From assembly GCA_964501265.1 (NCBI GenBank), contig CAZCSK010000006.1, positions 1-64,000 on the forward strand: 64,000 nucleotides of DNA. Reading direction: 5' to 3'. The DNA comes from CAZCSK01 sp964501265 (GTDB lineage Bacteria; Actinomycetota; CADDZG01; JAHWKV01). A program made the position numbers and the translations under genes. The notes beneath the pieces are model-generated. The model saw nothing but the letters and a program-made list of their open reading frames with translations. It searched no databases and was not told where the DNA came from. Positions 45,335-54,063 of this stretch are shown here, piece by piece. Positions within the stretch are counted from its first letter, which is position 1. Each line of letters opens with the position of its first letter.

Positions 45335-45377
45335 CGTTGTCCCGAAACCCGCGATTATTAACGGTTAGGGGACAACG
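45335..45377. other. Inverted repeat between herA and sbcD
   Basis: CGTTGTCCC (45335-45343) and GGGACAACG (45369-45377) are perfect complements separated by 25 bases. This is in the only real gap of the nurA-herA-sbcD-sbcC series. It may be an attenuating hairpin, an mRNA-processing site or an operator. Confidence 0.5.
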
Positions 45378-45405
45378 GTCGCGACTGTGACGGCGGCGAC
45401 GCGTC

Positions 45406-47055
45406 CTACAGCCCTTCGAAGGGGTCTTTTTCATTTGCCTCTTCGGGGCGCGTCGCCCACGGCGGGTAAGGAAAAGTAAACACAAGCGGCGCTGGGATGC
45501 CGGGTTGAAAGAGCACCATGGTTCCGGGCTTGAACAATCGGGCACGTGCCCGCGTAGAAGGGAGCATCCAGCCGTACTCGGCCCTCTCGGCTTCAGCGGC
45601 GTCAAGACGTCCCGCGACTCGGATGGAGGCGTTCTCGACAACCTCGGGGGCAACGCGCGACGCCGTTTGCTGCGCGCCGATCAATATGACCCCGAGCGAC
45701 CGCCCTCGCTGCGCAATGTCGATGAGAGTGTCCTTGATGGCAGACGTCCCCTCGCGAGGTGCGTACTTGTTCAGCTCATCGAGAAGAATGACCTGCAGCG
45801 GAAGCCGCTGACCCGTCGCCTCCTTTTCGGCGAACACTTCATCGAGTACCGCGCCCACGACAAATCTTTGCGCGAAGTCGTGCAACTTATGCAGATCGAC
45901 AACGGTTACGGCCTCGAGTGAACGATCGATTCTCTTACCGCCGGTGGATATCAACCTCCCCACCCGCGACTGGGCCGCATATAGCCGCCGCATAAAGGCC
46001 GCCGCGGTTCCGCCGGCCACCCGCCCCGTCCATGCAGTGTCCGGCTCGCCGTCTTCGGGATCCAGATGCGATGCGATGAGGTCGACCAAATCACCCAAGC
46101 TGGAAATGATTTTCCCTTCGATCTTGAGTTCATCGGGCGTGTCCGCGTCCTCCATGTTCCGTGTCAGTTGCGCTCGAACTCTTTCCTCGACGAAGGTCAG
46201 TTGGTTACGAAAGTCGCCAGATTCGGAGAACAAGAATCGCAGCAACCCTCGCTCCACAAACTCCTTCGGCGTCCACGAGAAGGCCGACACCCCCTTAGCC
46301 CTCGAATCGGTGTCCGGGATCAAGTGTTCTCCCCGCCGCGACGGTGCCCAGAAGGAGACCGACGGGAAGGGCTCTGCCGGCATGCCCAGGCCAACCCATT
46401 TTTCGCGGGCTTCGTCGGTGAAGTGTTTGTTGGGGCGGTCGAGCCAGAGGAGATCCTCTTGTTTGACATTGAAAACCAGTACGCGCATGTTCGCTGCAGC
46501 GTGTCCCAAGACTTCCGGATGGGAGGTCAGCGATCGCAAGAACATCAGGGCGAACGACGTCTTGGTGGCAACACCCGAGACTCCGGAAATGGAGATGTGG
46601 CCGCCCTTGCGTCCATCGAAGAAATCGAGGTCCACCCAAATCGGCAGGCCGTCGCGGGCGTATCCCACCGGAAGACGGCGCTCCATCTCGTCGGCGTAGA
46701 GGGCCTTGTCGCGGGCCTCTCCGGAAACGCGGAACACGGCCTCGGCTGGGTCGGGGGCAATCCAAATTTCCGGATCGACTCTCATCACTTGGACGGTTGC
46801 AGAGCGAGCCGTCTGCGCCGGCATCGATCCATCGACAATAAGTTCTGTGTCGGATTCGAAGCGCGACCCTTCGTGCCGCGCTGCCACCTCGGTGACCAAA
46901 CCGAATATGCGAACCTCGCCTGCCTTCGGCACCTGGGTGCGCACTTCGACCAGGTCGTCGAGTTGCAGGTAGTTGTCGTCGTCGAGGATGACGCGAAACT
47001 CCGAGGAGGTTGCCGGTTCCAAGCCAAGCACGCGGCCAACGCGGTCTTCAGACAT
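45406..47055 (-). CDS. herA: HerA-like hexameric DNA-translocating ATPase
   Basis: This protein of about 549 residues starts MSEDRVGRVLGLEPATSSEF. The N-terminal barrel domain is typical of HerA (HAS-barrel), followed by a RecA/FtsK-like core. The P-loop reads SGVSGVATKTSFALMF, a variant with Thr-Lys-Thr, and Walker B is VILLDELNKYAP; the sensor region is LIGAQQTASRVAPEVVENAS. HerA pumps DNA for the NurA nuclease during end resection. The start overlaps nurA by 8 bases. The P-loop variation is odd but keeps Lys-Thr. Confidence 0.85.
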   Translation of the reverse strand: MSEDRVGRVLGLEPATSSEFRVILDDDNYLQLDDLVEVRTQVPKAGEVRIFGLVTEVAARHEGSRFESDTELIVDGSMPAQTARSATVQVMRVDPEIWIAPDPAEAVFRVSGEARDKALYADEMERRLPVGYARDGLPIWVDLDFFDGRKGGHISISGVSGVATKTSFALMFLRSLTSHPEVLGHAAANMRVLVFNVKQEDLLWLDRPNKHFTDEAREKWVGLGMPAEPFPSVSFWAPSRRGEHLIPDTDSRAKGVSAFSWTPKEFVERGLLRFLFSESGDFRNQLTFVEERVRAQLTRNMEDADTPDELKIEGKIISSLGDLVDLIASHLDPEDGEPDTAWTGRVAGGTAAAFMRRLYAAQSRVGRLISTGGKRIDRSLEAVTVVDLHKLHDFAQRFVVGAVLDEVFAEKEATGQRLPLQVILLDELNKYAPREGTSAIKDTLIDIAQRGRSLGVILIGAQQTASRVAPEVVENASIRVAGRLDAAEAERAEYGWMLPSTRARARLFKPGTMVLFQPGIPAPLVFTFPYPPWATRPEEANEKDPFEGL

Positions 47056-47989
47056 CGGAACCTGCCGATGCAAAAGCTGATCGAATCCTGCGGAAGATCA
47101 GATCGCGGTCGCCAAGAAGATGCCAGAGTCGGCGCTCCAACGATGCGATGGGAACCAGATTCTGAGGGGCCCTGGAATCCCAGAACTCCTTGGATGCAAA
47201 TCGCGGAAGATGAAACGTAAGGATGTCGGCCAGGTCGCGAGCACGCTCGAATGAAATGGCAGAGCTGACTTCGCACCGAGCGATTCCCGCCCACGGGTAC
47301 TGGCCCTCACATGGGGCGAGGCTCAGATACCAGGAATAACGCGGCCTCACCTGCCCAAACGCAAAGAGAGGAGTTCGCTGCCCAGTGGTCAGGGCAGCCA
47401 CGACAGGCTCATGTTCGGGGGATAGATATGAGCGATGGTGACTCTTGATGAAACCGACAACTTCTAGTGGCTCGCGGACTCCTAGGGCCCCGTCTGCAAT
47501 GACTAGAAACCCCTCGAGGGCCAGCCGTCGGGCGAGATCGGCTTCGATCTGTGCACGGAACGCCTCCAGGCCCTTGCGCGCATCCTGGGGATGGGGCCCC
47601 GGAACGGATCGAGCCGAATATGAGATTCCGCCCTTAAGAGAGGGGGCTTCGAAGATAGCACCGCTCGTGAACACAGTCGCGCGCTGCACCTCCCAGGGAC
47701 CAAACAGCGCTCCGCCGTCCGATAAGACAGATCCGATGCCCACGGAACCGCAGATTCCAGGGACAGTTGCGCCACGGTGGGCCAAAAAGGCTCGGGCATC
47801 GACCCGGGTCACACCATCTATGAAGGCTGCGTTGGGCCATGGGGACGGCGGCGGGGTTACGGGCGCCCAATCCTGCATCTCCACGCCTGCGTCGACCGCT
47901 TCATCGGTGGCGGCGAGGTCCTCATCTAAATCGAAGGAGGAGCCATATTCAGGGCTCCAAGCCTCAACCCACACACGCGGTCCGTCCAT
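47048..47989 (-). CDS. nurA: NurA-domain 5'-3' nuclease
   Basis: This 313-residue protein shows the NurA pattern: an early FIDGVTRVDAR motif with catalytic Asp (about residue 58), a later LVIADGALG with the second Asp, and a C-terminal PRYSWYLSLAP...WAGIARCEV region. NurA forms a complex with HerA and degrades DNA strands from ends. It is the first gene of the nurA-herA-sbcD-sbcC operon and is transcribed away from ku across 136 bases. Confidence 0.8.
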   Translation of the reverse strand: MDGPRVWVEAWSPEYGSSFDLDEDLAATDEAVDAGVEMQDWAPVTPPPSPWPNAAFIDGVTRVDARAFLAHRGATVPGICGSVGIGSVLSDGGALFGPWEVQRATVFTSGAIFEAPSLKGGISYSARSVPGPHPQDARKGLEAFRAQIEADLARRLALEGFLVIADGALGVREPLEVVGFIKSHHRSYLSPEHEPVVAALTTGQRTPLFAFGQVRPRYSWYLSLAPCEGQYPWAGIARCEVSSAISFERARDLADILTFHLPRFASKEFWDSRAPQNLVPIASLERRLWHLLGDRDLIFRRIRSAFASAGSDV

Positions 47990-48014
47990 TTAAAGGACAT
48001 GCTAGCGGCGAGGT

Positions 48015-48044
48015 GTGACAATTTAGGGTCCGATAGGGAATAAT
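48015..48044 (+). promoter_or_regulatory. Possible ku promoter
   Basis: GTGACA (48015-48020) and AATAAT (48039-48044) are 18 bases apart in the nurA-ku divergent gap. Downstream, GGGGCT/AGCCCC can form a small hairpin around 48067-48088. Both boxes are imperfect, so this is tentative. Confidence 0.3.
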
Positions 48045-48125
48045 TTTCGCGACCCAAAGGAAATAGGGGCTTTTTTGTCGGAGCCCCTCGTTAAGATGAC
48101 GGTCGAACTGAAAGGCTTAGATGAA

Positions 48126-48923
48126 ATGAAATCTATATGGAACGGCGCAATTACCTTCGGGCTGATCACGATCCCGGTGGGCCTGTACTCGGCCATCGAC
48201 GAACGAGACTTTCACTTTAATCAACTGCACAAGAAGGACAACGCAAGGATCCGCTATAAGAAGGTGTGCTCCGAGTGTGGCGATGAAGTGCCGAGCGACG
48301 AGATCATCAAGGGCTACGAGTTCGAAAAGGGCAACTACGTTGTCTTTACTGAGGAGGAGATGCAGCGGCTTCCCGCCGACAGCATCAAGGCGATCGACGT
48401 TGTCGCCTTCGTCCCCCTGGATGAAATCGACCCCGTCTATTTCCAGAAGGCTTACTACCTGGCTCCCGAGCCTTCCGGAGTCAAGGCCTACAAGCTGCTC
48501 GAAAAGGCGATGAGTGAGGCGGGCCGTGTAGGAATCGCCAAAATCACCCTTAGGGAGAAAGAGCACCTCGCGACACTGCGGGTGCGCGACGGCGTTTTCA
48601 TTCTCGAGACAATGCACTGGCCCGACGAAATCAGAAAGCCCGAGTTCGAGGACCTCGCCAAGAATCCCGAAATCCGCGACCAGGAAATGGCGATGGCCAA
48701 GAGCCTCATCGAAAACTTGAGCGCGGCCTTTGACCCAACAATGTTCACCGACGCCTACAGAGAGCGCCTGGAAGAAGCCGTCAAGTCGAAGGTCGACGGG
48801 CAGGAGATTGCAATAGCTCCAAGAAAGGAGCCAACGCAGGTTCTTGACCTGATGGAAGCGCTCAAGGCCAGCGTAGAGGCCACCAAGCAAAAAGCTGAGA
48901 GCAAGAAGCAGAAGACCGCCTAG
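48126..48923 (+). CDS. ku: Ku-family non-homologous end-joining protein
   Basis: This protein of about 265 residues starts MKSIWNGAITFGLITIPVGLY, the standard bacterial Ku opening. KVCSECGDEVPSDEIIKGYEF and a DEIDPVYFQKAYYLAPE segment follow. The homodimer binds double-strand-break ends and recruits a LigD-type ligase. In-frame starts further upstream (48096 and 48075) would add non-family residues, so 48126 is preferred. The C-terminus is a Lys-rich tail (KQKAESKKQK). A LigD-type ligase gene lies about 5 kb downstream. Confidence 0.93.
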   Translation: MKSIWNGAITFGLITIPVGLYSAIDERDFHFNQLHKKDNARIRYKKVCSECGDEVPSDEIIKGYEFEKGNYVVFTEEEMQRLPADSIKAIDVVAFVPLDEIDPVYFQKAYYLAPEPSGVKAYKLLEKAMSEAGRVGIAKITLREKEHLATLRVRDGVFILETMHWPDEIRKPEFEDLAKNPEIRDQEMAMAKSLIENLSAAFDPTMFTDAYRERLEEAVKSKVDGQEIAIAPRKEPTQVLDLMEALKASVEATKQKAESKKQKTA

Positions 48924-48995
48924 GATCGCGTGAGGTCAAATGCATTGCTGGGAATTGGGACGCTCACCGAGTTGTGAACAGAATTGTCGGATCCT

Positions 48996-49025
48996 TTGAC
49001 TTAACCCGTTGGGACGTGATACCTT
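48996..49025 (+). promoter_or_regulatory. Promoter of the aromatic leader-aroF unit
   Basis: TTGACT (48996-49001) and TACCTT (49020-49025) are separated by 18 bases. Transcription would begin around 49032, only about four bases before the leader-peptide ATG, so the leader message is almost leaderless. Confidence 0.6.
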
Positions 49026-49035
49026 GCTTTCTCAC

Positions 49036-49110
49036 ATGAAATCGCGCCTTAGTTGGTATTTCTTTGATCGGGCTCCGAGCGGAGTCGGATTGAGGGCGCC
49101 TACCCACTAA
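49036..49110 (+). CDS. Aromatic amino acid leader peptide (24 codons)
   Basis: An ATG-to-TAA reading frame encodes MKSRLSWYFFDRAPSGVGLR plus four residues (APTH). Codons 7-10 (49054-49065) are TGG-TAT-TTC-TTT: Trp, Tyr, Phe, Phe in a row, which is improbable by chance and ideal for sensing shortage of any aromatic amino acid. The frame lies between a promoter and a terminator hairpin upstream of a DAHP synthase gene, the arrangement of classical ribosome-mediated attenuation. Confidence 0.85.
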   Translation: MKSRLSWYFFDRAPSGVGLRAPTH

Positions 49111-49129
49111 ACGACCAAGTTCGGAGCCG

Positions 49130-49156
49130 AGGAGCAGCAATCGCTGCTCCTTTTTT
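49130..49156 (+). terminator. Rho-independent attenuator terminator before aroF
   Basis: AGGAGCAGC (49130-49138) and GCTGCTCCT (49143-49151) form a perfect nine-base stem with an AATC loop, followed by a run of T (49151-49156 and more). Upstream, GGCTCCGA at 49071-49078, just past the WYFF codons, is exactly complementary to TCGGAGCC at 49121-49128. Its GCTCC could also pair with GGAGC of the terminator (49131-49135), giving a candidate antiterminator. Confidence 0.88.
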
Positions 49157-49175
49157 CTTTTTAGGGAGGTGGGAA

Positions 49176-50273
49176 GTGGTCAAGCAAGTAAAAGTAGGAA
49201 ACGTTCCCATAGGGGGCGGTCGAGCGGTGATTATCGCCGGTCCCTGCTCCGTCGAGCCAGGTTACTTGACAGTCGCAGAACAAACCGCCGGCGCCGGAGC
49301 CGACGTTCTTCGCGCGTTCGTTTACAAGCATCGAACCTCGCCCCACAGCTTTCAAGGGATGGGAAGCGAAGGAATCGAGCTAGTTCGAGAAGCCAAGCGC
49401 CGAACAGGTTTACCCGTCGTTATTGAGCCCCTTTCCACCAAGCATGTTGAAGAACTCTCGGAGGTGGCGGACGCTTTTCAGATTGGTTCGCGCGGCATGC
49501 AGAACGTCGAGTTGCTGCGGGCCGTCGGCGAGCTTGGAATCCCGGTCATTCTAAAGCGCGGGTTGGCCTCAACTTACGACGAGTGGCTCTCGGCGGCGCA
49601 GTACGTTGAAGTCGGCGGCAATAGCCAGATAATCCTTTGTGGGCGTGGGATTCGAACCTTTGAGACGGGAACCAGAAATACGCTGGATCTGGCGGCGGTT
49701 CCATACCTTAGGACGGTCTGCGATTACCCGATCATCGTTGACCCGAGTCACGCCGCTGGACAACGGGACTTAGTGCCGGCCCTCGCAGAGGCCGGTTTGG
49801 CGATAGGAGCAGATGGAATCGAAGTTGAAGCTCACACTTCCCCCGATGACGCCCTCAGTGATGCTGCTCAAACGATCACAATGGAAGACCTCGCGATCAT
49901 CTGCTCGCGGCGTGATTGGTACTGGGCGCAGTCCAACGACCGGCCTCATTCTTTGGAGGAGAGCCGTTACCTAATCGACGCGATTGACTTCGCCCTTATC
50001 AGTCTTGTCGAGAGCCGGATCTCGGTCTCGCAATCGATAAAGACGATCAAGGAGGCTTCGGGACTTTCGATCCACCAACCCGAACGCGAAGGCGAAGTAA
50101 TTTCCGCGTGGCTTGAAGGAGGCCGCTTTGAAAGTTCTGTCCATGCCAGACAGGTCGCAGAGTCGATCGTACGAATGTGCCGCGAAGTTCAGCAGCCAGG
50201 GACCGTGCGTCGAGCGACCTATAATTCCAGTCCAATGGAGCCAATAGCAAGGGGAAACGTCCTTGAAGGTTGA
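49176..50273 (+). CDS. aroF: 3-deoxy-7-phosphoheptulonate synthase fused to chorismate mutase
   Basis: This 365-residue fusion carries a type I-beta DAHP synthase (about residues 15-262): IIAGPCSVEP, YKHRTSPHSFQGMG, VILKRGLASTYDEW, LCGRGIRTFE and IIVDPSHAAGQRDLV. A C-terminal AroQ-type chorismate mutase follows (about residues 268-350; LIDAIDFALISLVESRISVS). DAHP synthase starts the shikimate pathway and chorismate mutase commits chorismate to Phe/Tyr. The fusion order is like that of Porphyromonas gingivalis. The GTG start has AGGGAGGT upstream. It is preceded by the WYFF leader and terminator. Confidence 0.93.
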   Translation: MVKQVKVGNVPIGGGRAVIIAGPCSVEPGYLTVAEQTAGAGADVLRAFVYKHRTSPHSFQGMGSEGIELVREAKRRTGLPVVIEPLSTKHVEELSEVADAFQIGSRGMQNVELLRAVGELGIPVILKRGLASTYDEWLSAAQYVEVGGNSQIILCGRGIRTFETGTRNTLDLAAVPYLRTVCDYPIIVDPSHAAGQRDLVPALAEAGLAIGADGIEVEAHTSPDDALSDAAQTITMEDLAIICSRRDWYWAQSNDRPHSLEESRYLIDAIDFALISLVESRISVSQSIKTIKEASGLSIHQPEREGEVISAWLEGGRFESSVHARQVAESIVRMCREVQQPGTVRRATYNSSPMEPIARGNVLEG

Positions 50274-51927
50274 GCCAGCACGAGCGAAACGCCGCGGGGC
50301 AGTCCGCAGATACCCCGCTCTCGCCTTGCTGATCGCGGCCGGAGCGCTCGCAGTGCTGCTTCCTTCCGCTCTCAACGTCCCCCAGTCCGGCCCATCGACT
50401 CTCGCCGAGTTTGCGCCGGTGCCGGGTGCGGGTCAGGGCCAGAGTGATGTCTCGGATCTGGACCAGGGAAGCTCCGGGGGTCTTGGTTTCGGCGCCGGCT
50501 CTGGATCCAGGGATGGGACACCTCCGGAACGGACTGGCACCCCGAGTCAGAAACGAGGGCTGCGAAACAAGCGGTGCGTGGGTAACCCACCCAGACAGAC
50601 AGAAGATCTCCTGTCGCCCCCTTGCGTCGCATTCTTCGACGGAGACAATGGAGGGGCCACGACTAAGGGTGTAACAAAGGACGAAGTGACTGTGGTGCTT
50701 TTCGCTACCGGTGTGGCCGGAGACGAGTCCTCATTCGTCGATTGTCTGGCCTTGGCGTCCACCACCGACCGAGTTGACGATCTCCATTGCAAGGCGTACG
50801 CACGTTACTTCAACGACCGTTTCCAGACATACGGCAGAACCGTTCACGTTTGGATGTATCACCCCCGCATGCCCGCTACTGGGCTTCCTACGGAGCAGGA
50901 GGTAATAAACATTGACGATTTGAAGCATCCGTTTGCGATCAATAGCGCGGCCCCAAGCACCGACTTTGGGGTGGCTCAGAGCGCGGCGAAGCGCAAGATC
51001 TTCGGGGTCGCATATAGGGGAGTCTCACGATCATTCTATTCGGCATACGCCCCATTTTTCATCGGGTTCAGGCCTGACAGCGAGGACCGTGTCAAGCTCG
51101 CTGCGGGGTACGTCTGCAAGAAATTGGCGGGTCGTCCTGCGCAATTCTCAGGCAACGTCGACGATCAACTACGCGAGAGAAAGTTCGGGTACCTAGGGCC
51201 TTTCAAGAAGATTATGGACTCAGAGATGAAGTCGACGTGCGGCTTGGAGGTGATCACCGCCAGTTCAATCCGCAGCACGACCAGCGCCTCCGCCGACATC
51301 GCCCCGCTCCAGGCAGACGGTGTCACCACCGTCATCATGGATGAGGAAACTCAGCGCAATGCAACTATTGGCGCCGCCCAGAATGGGTGGTTTCCCGAAT
51401 GGTTCCTCCCAGCAAACAGCGAGTCGAACGCCACGGCTCGAGGCTATAACCAGACCGAGTGGCGCAACGCCTTTGGGATGGCGACGGACTACCGGCGTGA
51501 TCTAATTCGCGACCAAGCCTGGTACCGCGCCTATAAAGAGGGTTGCCCTACTTGCCCGGAGCCGAGCGATCCAAGTACTGCCCTCGTTTACGACACTTTC
51601 AACATGCTCTTCTGGGGAATTCAAGCGGCAGGTCCCCGGCTGACTCCAGAGAACGTTGACAAAGGCTTGCACGCAATTCCTCCCAGTGGAAGCCCCAGCC
51701 CCTACAAGCCGGCGGCATACTTTGCTCCTGGGAACTACACCTTCTTGAAGGACGCGATGGAGATCTGGTGGGACCCACAAGGACTGGCACCCGGGGATCC
51801 CTCGCCCGGTTGCTACCGTCTGCCCAACGAAGGTCAGAGGTTCCGCGAGGGGGAGTGGAAGCCCGGAGACAACGACATCCAGAAACCGGGGGCGCCCTGC
51901 CAGGGCTCAGCGACGGCAGCGGTCTAA
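50263..51927 (+). CDS. Membrane-anchored binding-protein-like protein, paralogue 2 of 3
   Basis: This 554-residue protein starts at TTG 50263, inside the last codons of aroF, so it is probably in the attenuated transcript. It shares with paralogue 1 the RRYPAL anchor, VPQSGPSTLAEFAPVPG and NKRCVGNPPRQTEDLLSPPC. The downstream GVTKDEVTVV, WFPEWFLP and a shared C-terminal GCYRLP/FREG region are also common. The extracytoplasmic part resembles branched-chain-type binding proteins. The ligand is unknown; cotranscription with aromatic synthesis may be accidental or may hint at an aromatic compound. Confidence 0.72.
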   Translation: MKVEPARAKRRGAVRRYPALALLIAAGALAVLLPSALNVPQSGPSTLAEFAPVPGAGQGQSDVSDLDQGSSGGLGFGAGSGSRDGTPPERTGTPSQKRGLRNKRCVGNPPRQTEDLLSPPCVAFFDGDNGGATTKGVTKDEVTVVLFATGVAGDESSFVDCLALASTTDRVDDLHCKAYARYFNDRFQTYGRTVHVWMYHPRMPATGLPTEQEVINIDDLKHPFAINSAAPSTDFGVAQSAAKRKIFGVAYRGVSRSFYSAYAPFFIGFRPDSEDRVKLAAGYVCKKLAGRPAQFSGNVDDQLRERKFGYLGPFKKIMDSEMKSTCGLEVITASSIRSTTSASADIAPLQADGVTTVIMDEETQRNATIGAAQNGWFPEWFLPANSESNATARGYNQTEWRNAFGMATDYRRDLIRDQAWYRAYKEGCPTCPEPSDPSTALVYDTFNMLFWGIQAAGPRLTPENVDKGLHAIPPSGSPSPYKPAAYFAPGNYTFLKDAMEIWWDPQGLAPGDPSPGCYRLPNEGQRFREGEWKPGDNDIQKPGAPCQGSATAAV

Positions 51928-51984
51928 GGCGGAGAGCTAATGTTTCGGGGGCCGGCGGAAGCCGCCCTGAGTTAGGATCGCGTG

Positions 51985-54063
51985 ATGCCAAACGAGCCTC
52001 TCGTCTATCCCCACACGTCCACCGTCGATCACGTCGACGACTACCACGGCACCAAAGTGGCCGACCCATATCGGTGGCTGGAGGATCTCGACTCCGACGA
52101 AACCCGCCAATGGGTCGAAGCCCAAAATGCCGTCACATTCGATTACTTGGACAAGATTCCAGAGCGCGATCTGATACGAAAGCGACTCACCGCGCTTTGG
52201 GACCACGAGAAATTTGACATACCCTGGAAAAGGCAGAGTCGATATTTCTACATGCACAACACCGGCCTTCAGAACCAGAGCGTGCTTTATGTAATTGAGT
52301 CACTTGATGCGGAACCCCGACTCCTCTTGGATCCAAACACGCTTTCCGAGGACGGAACCGTGGCCCTAACGGGGGCCACGGTAAGCGAGGACGGCAAGTA
52401 CCTTGCTTACGGACTATCAGTCTCCGGTTCCGATTGGCAAGAGTGGAGAGTCCGCGACGTCGACACCGGCGAGGATCTGTCTGACCATTTGAAATGGGTG
52501 AAGTTCTCGGGCGCTTCCTGGACGAAGGATGGCGCTGGGTTTTTCTACAGCCGTTACGACGAACCAACCGGCCAGTCAAAGCTCGAGGACATCAACTATT
52601 ACCAAAAGCTCTTTTACCACGCTCTGGGCACGGACCAGAGCGAAGATGTGCTGATTTACGAACGCCCAGATCACAAAGACTGGGGTTTCGGTGGCGGAGT
52701 CAGCGAAGATGGCCGTTATCTACTCATTGGGGTTTGGCAGGGAACCGAACCAAAGAATGCAGTGTTCTACAAGGACTTGTCCGACTTGGAGGCCCCTGTC
52801 ATCGAACTACTTAACGATTTCGACGCCAGTTATTCATTCATCGGCAACGAAGGGTCGATCTTCTGGTTCCAAACGGATCTCGATGCGCCGCGGGGTCGCT
52901 TGATCGCGATCGACACCAGCAAACCGGATCCATCTAATTGGGCGGAGATCATTCCCCAGGCCGAACATGCCCTGCAGTCGGTTGGGCTCGTGGGAGACCG
53001 GTTTTTTCTCCACTATCTCAAGGATGCTTCGTCGCAAATCAAGATCTTCGGCACGCAGGGTAACCCGCTGGGTGATCTGCCCTTGGCGGGGCTCGGAACC
53101 GCCTGGGGCTTTGGCGGCCGTCGACAGGACGCCGACACCTTTTACCTCTTCACCAATTCAATAACGCCCCCGGCCATTTATCGTTACGACATTGAAAAGA
53201 GCCAGAGCACACTCTTTCGTGCTCCCCAGGTCGACATCGATCCCGGCCACTACGAGATCACCCAAGTCTTTTATGACAGCAAGGACGGCACCCGAGTTCC
53301 GATGTTCATTACCCACAAAAAAGGGATGGATCTCGATGGGCAGAATCCGACTTATCTCTACGGCTATGGTGGCTTCGGCATTCCGATGGTGCCGGGATTT
53401 TCTATCGGGATCGCCCAATGGCTAGAGATGGGTGGCGTATTCGCCCAGGCTTGCCTGCGCGGAGGCGGCGAGTATGGAGAAGAGTGGCACGAGGCCGGGC
53501 GCCGACTCAAACGGCAGAATGTTTTCGACGATTTCATCGCGGCCGCCGAGTTCTTGATCGAAAATCGCTACACCTCGACTCCGAAATTGGCCATCGGCGG
53601 CGGCAGTAATGGGGGTCTACTTGTAGGCGCCTGCATGACTCAGCGTCCAGATCTGTATGGCGCATGCATGCCTGCAGTCGGCGTGCTCGACATGCTGCGC
53701 TTTCACAAGTTCACGATCGGTTGGGGTTGGGTGTCCGACTACGGCTCCCCCGACGACCCAAACGAGTTCAAGGCGATTTACGCCTATTCGCCGCTCCACA
53801 ATTTGAAAGTCGGAACCAGTTACCCGCCAACGCTAATTACCACCGGCGACCACGACGATCGAGTCGTGCCCGCACACAGTTTCAAGTTTGCGTCCGCCCT
53901 TCAGGCCGCACATGCAGGCGACGCGCCGGTACTAGCTCGCATCGAGGTCAAAGCCGGGCACGGTATGGGCAAGTCGACTCAAAAGGTGATCGAAGAGGCG
54001 TCCGACAAATGGGCATTCCTTGTGAAAAACCTGGAGATGCAGTTGCCGGAGGGCTACGGCTAG
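51985..54063 (+). CDS. Prolyl oligopeptidase (S9A family)
   Basis: This protein of about 692 residues begins with the N-terminal helix and seven-bladed propeller typical of S9A (VADPYRWLEDLDSDETRQWV). The C-terminal hydrolase has Ser in IGGGSNGGLLVGAC, Asp in TTGDHDDRVVPAHSFKF and His in VKAGHGMGKS. It is cytoplasmic, without a signal peptide, and cleaves short peptides after proline. I start at ATG 51985 rather than the adjacent GTG at 51982. It converges on the ligase gene with overlapping stops. Confidence 0.94.
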   Translation: MPNEPLVYPHTSTVDHVDDYHGTKVADPYRWLEDLDSDETRQWVEAQNAVTFDYLDKIPERDLIRKRLTALWDHEKFDIPWKRQSRYFYMHNTGLQNQSVLYVIESLDAEPRLLLDPNTLSEDGTVALTGATVSEDGKYLAYGLSVSGSDWQEWRVRDVDTGEDLSDHLKWVKFSGASWTKDGAGFFYSRYDEPTGQSKLEDINYYQKLFYHALGTDQSEDVLIYERPDHKDWGFGGGVSEDGRYLLIGVWQGTEPKNAVFYKDLSDLEAPVIELLNDFDASYSFIGNEGSIFWFQTDLDAPRGRLIAIDTSKPDPSNWAEIIPQAEHALQSVGLVGDRFFLHYLKDASSQIKIFGTQGNPLGDLPLAGLGTAWGFGGRRQDADTFYLFTNSITPPAIYRYDIEKSQSTLFRAPQVDIDPGHYEITQVFYDSKDGTRVPMFITHKKGMDLDGQNPTYLYGYGGFGIPMVPGFSIGIAQWLEMGGVFAQACLRGGGEYGEEWHEAGRRLKRQNVFDDFIAAAEFLIENRYTSTPKLAIGGGSNGGLLVGACMTQRPDLYGACMPAVGVLDMLRFHKFTIGWGWVSDYGSPDDPNEFKAIYAYSPLHNLKVGTSYPPTLITTGDHDDRVVPAHSFKFASALQAAHAGDAPVLARIEVKAGHGMGKSTQKVIEEASDKWAFLVKNLEMQLPEGYG

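Noticed and set aside
49630..49680. tRNA-like T-arm (gggattcgaacc)
   Set aside because: It encodes the conserved GRGIRTFE motif of DAHP synthase; no cloverleaf surrounds it.
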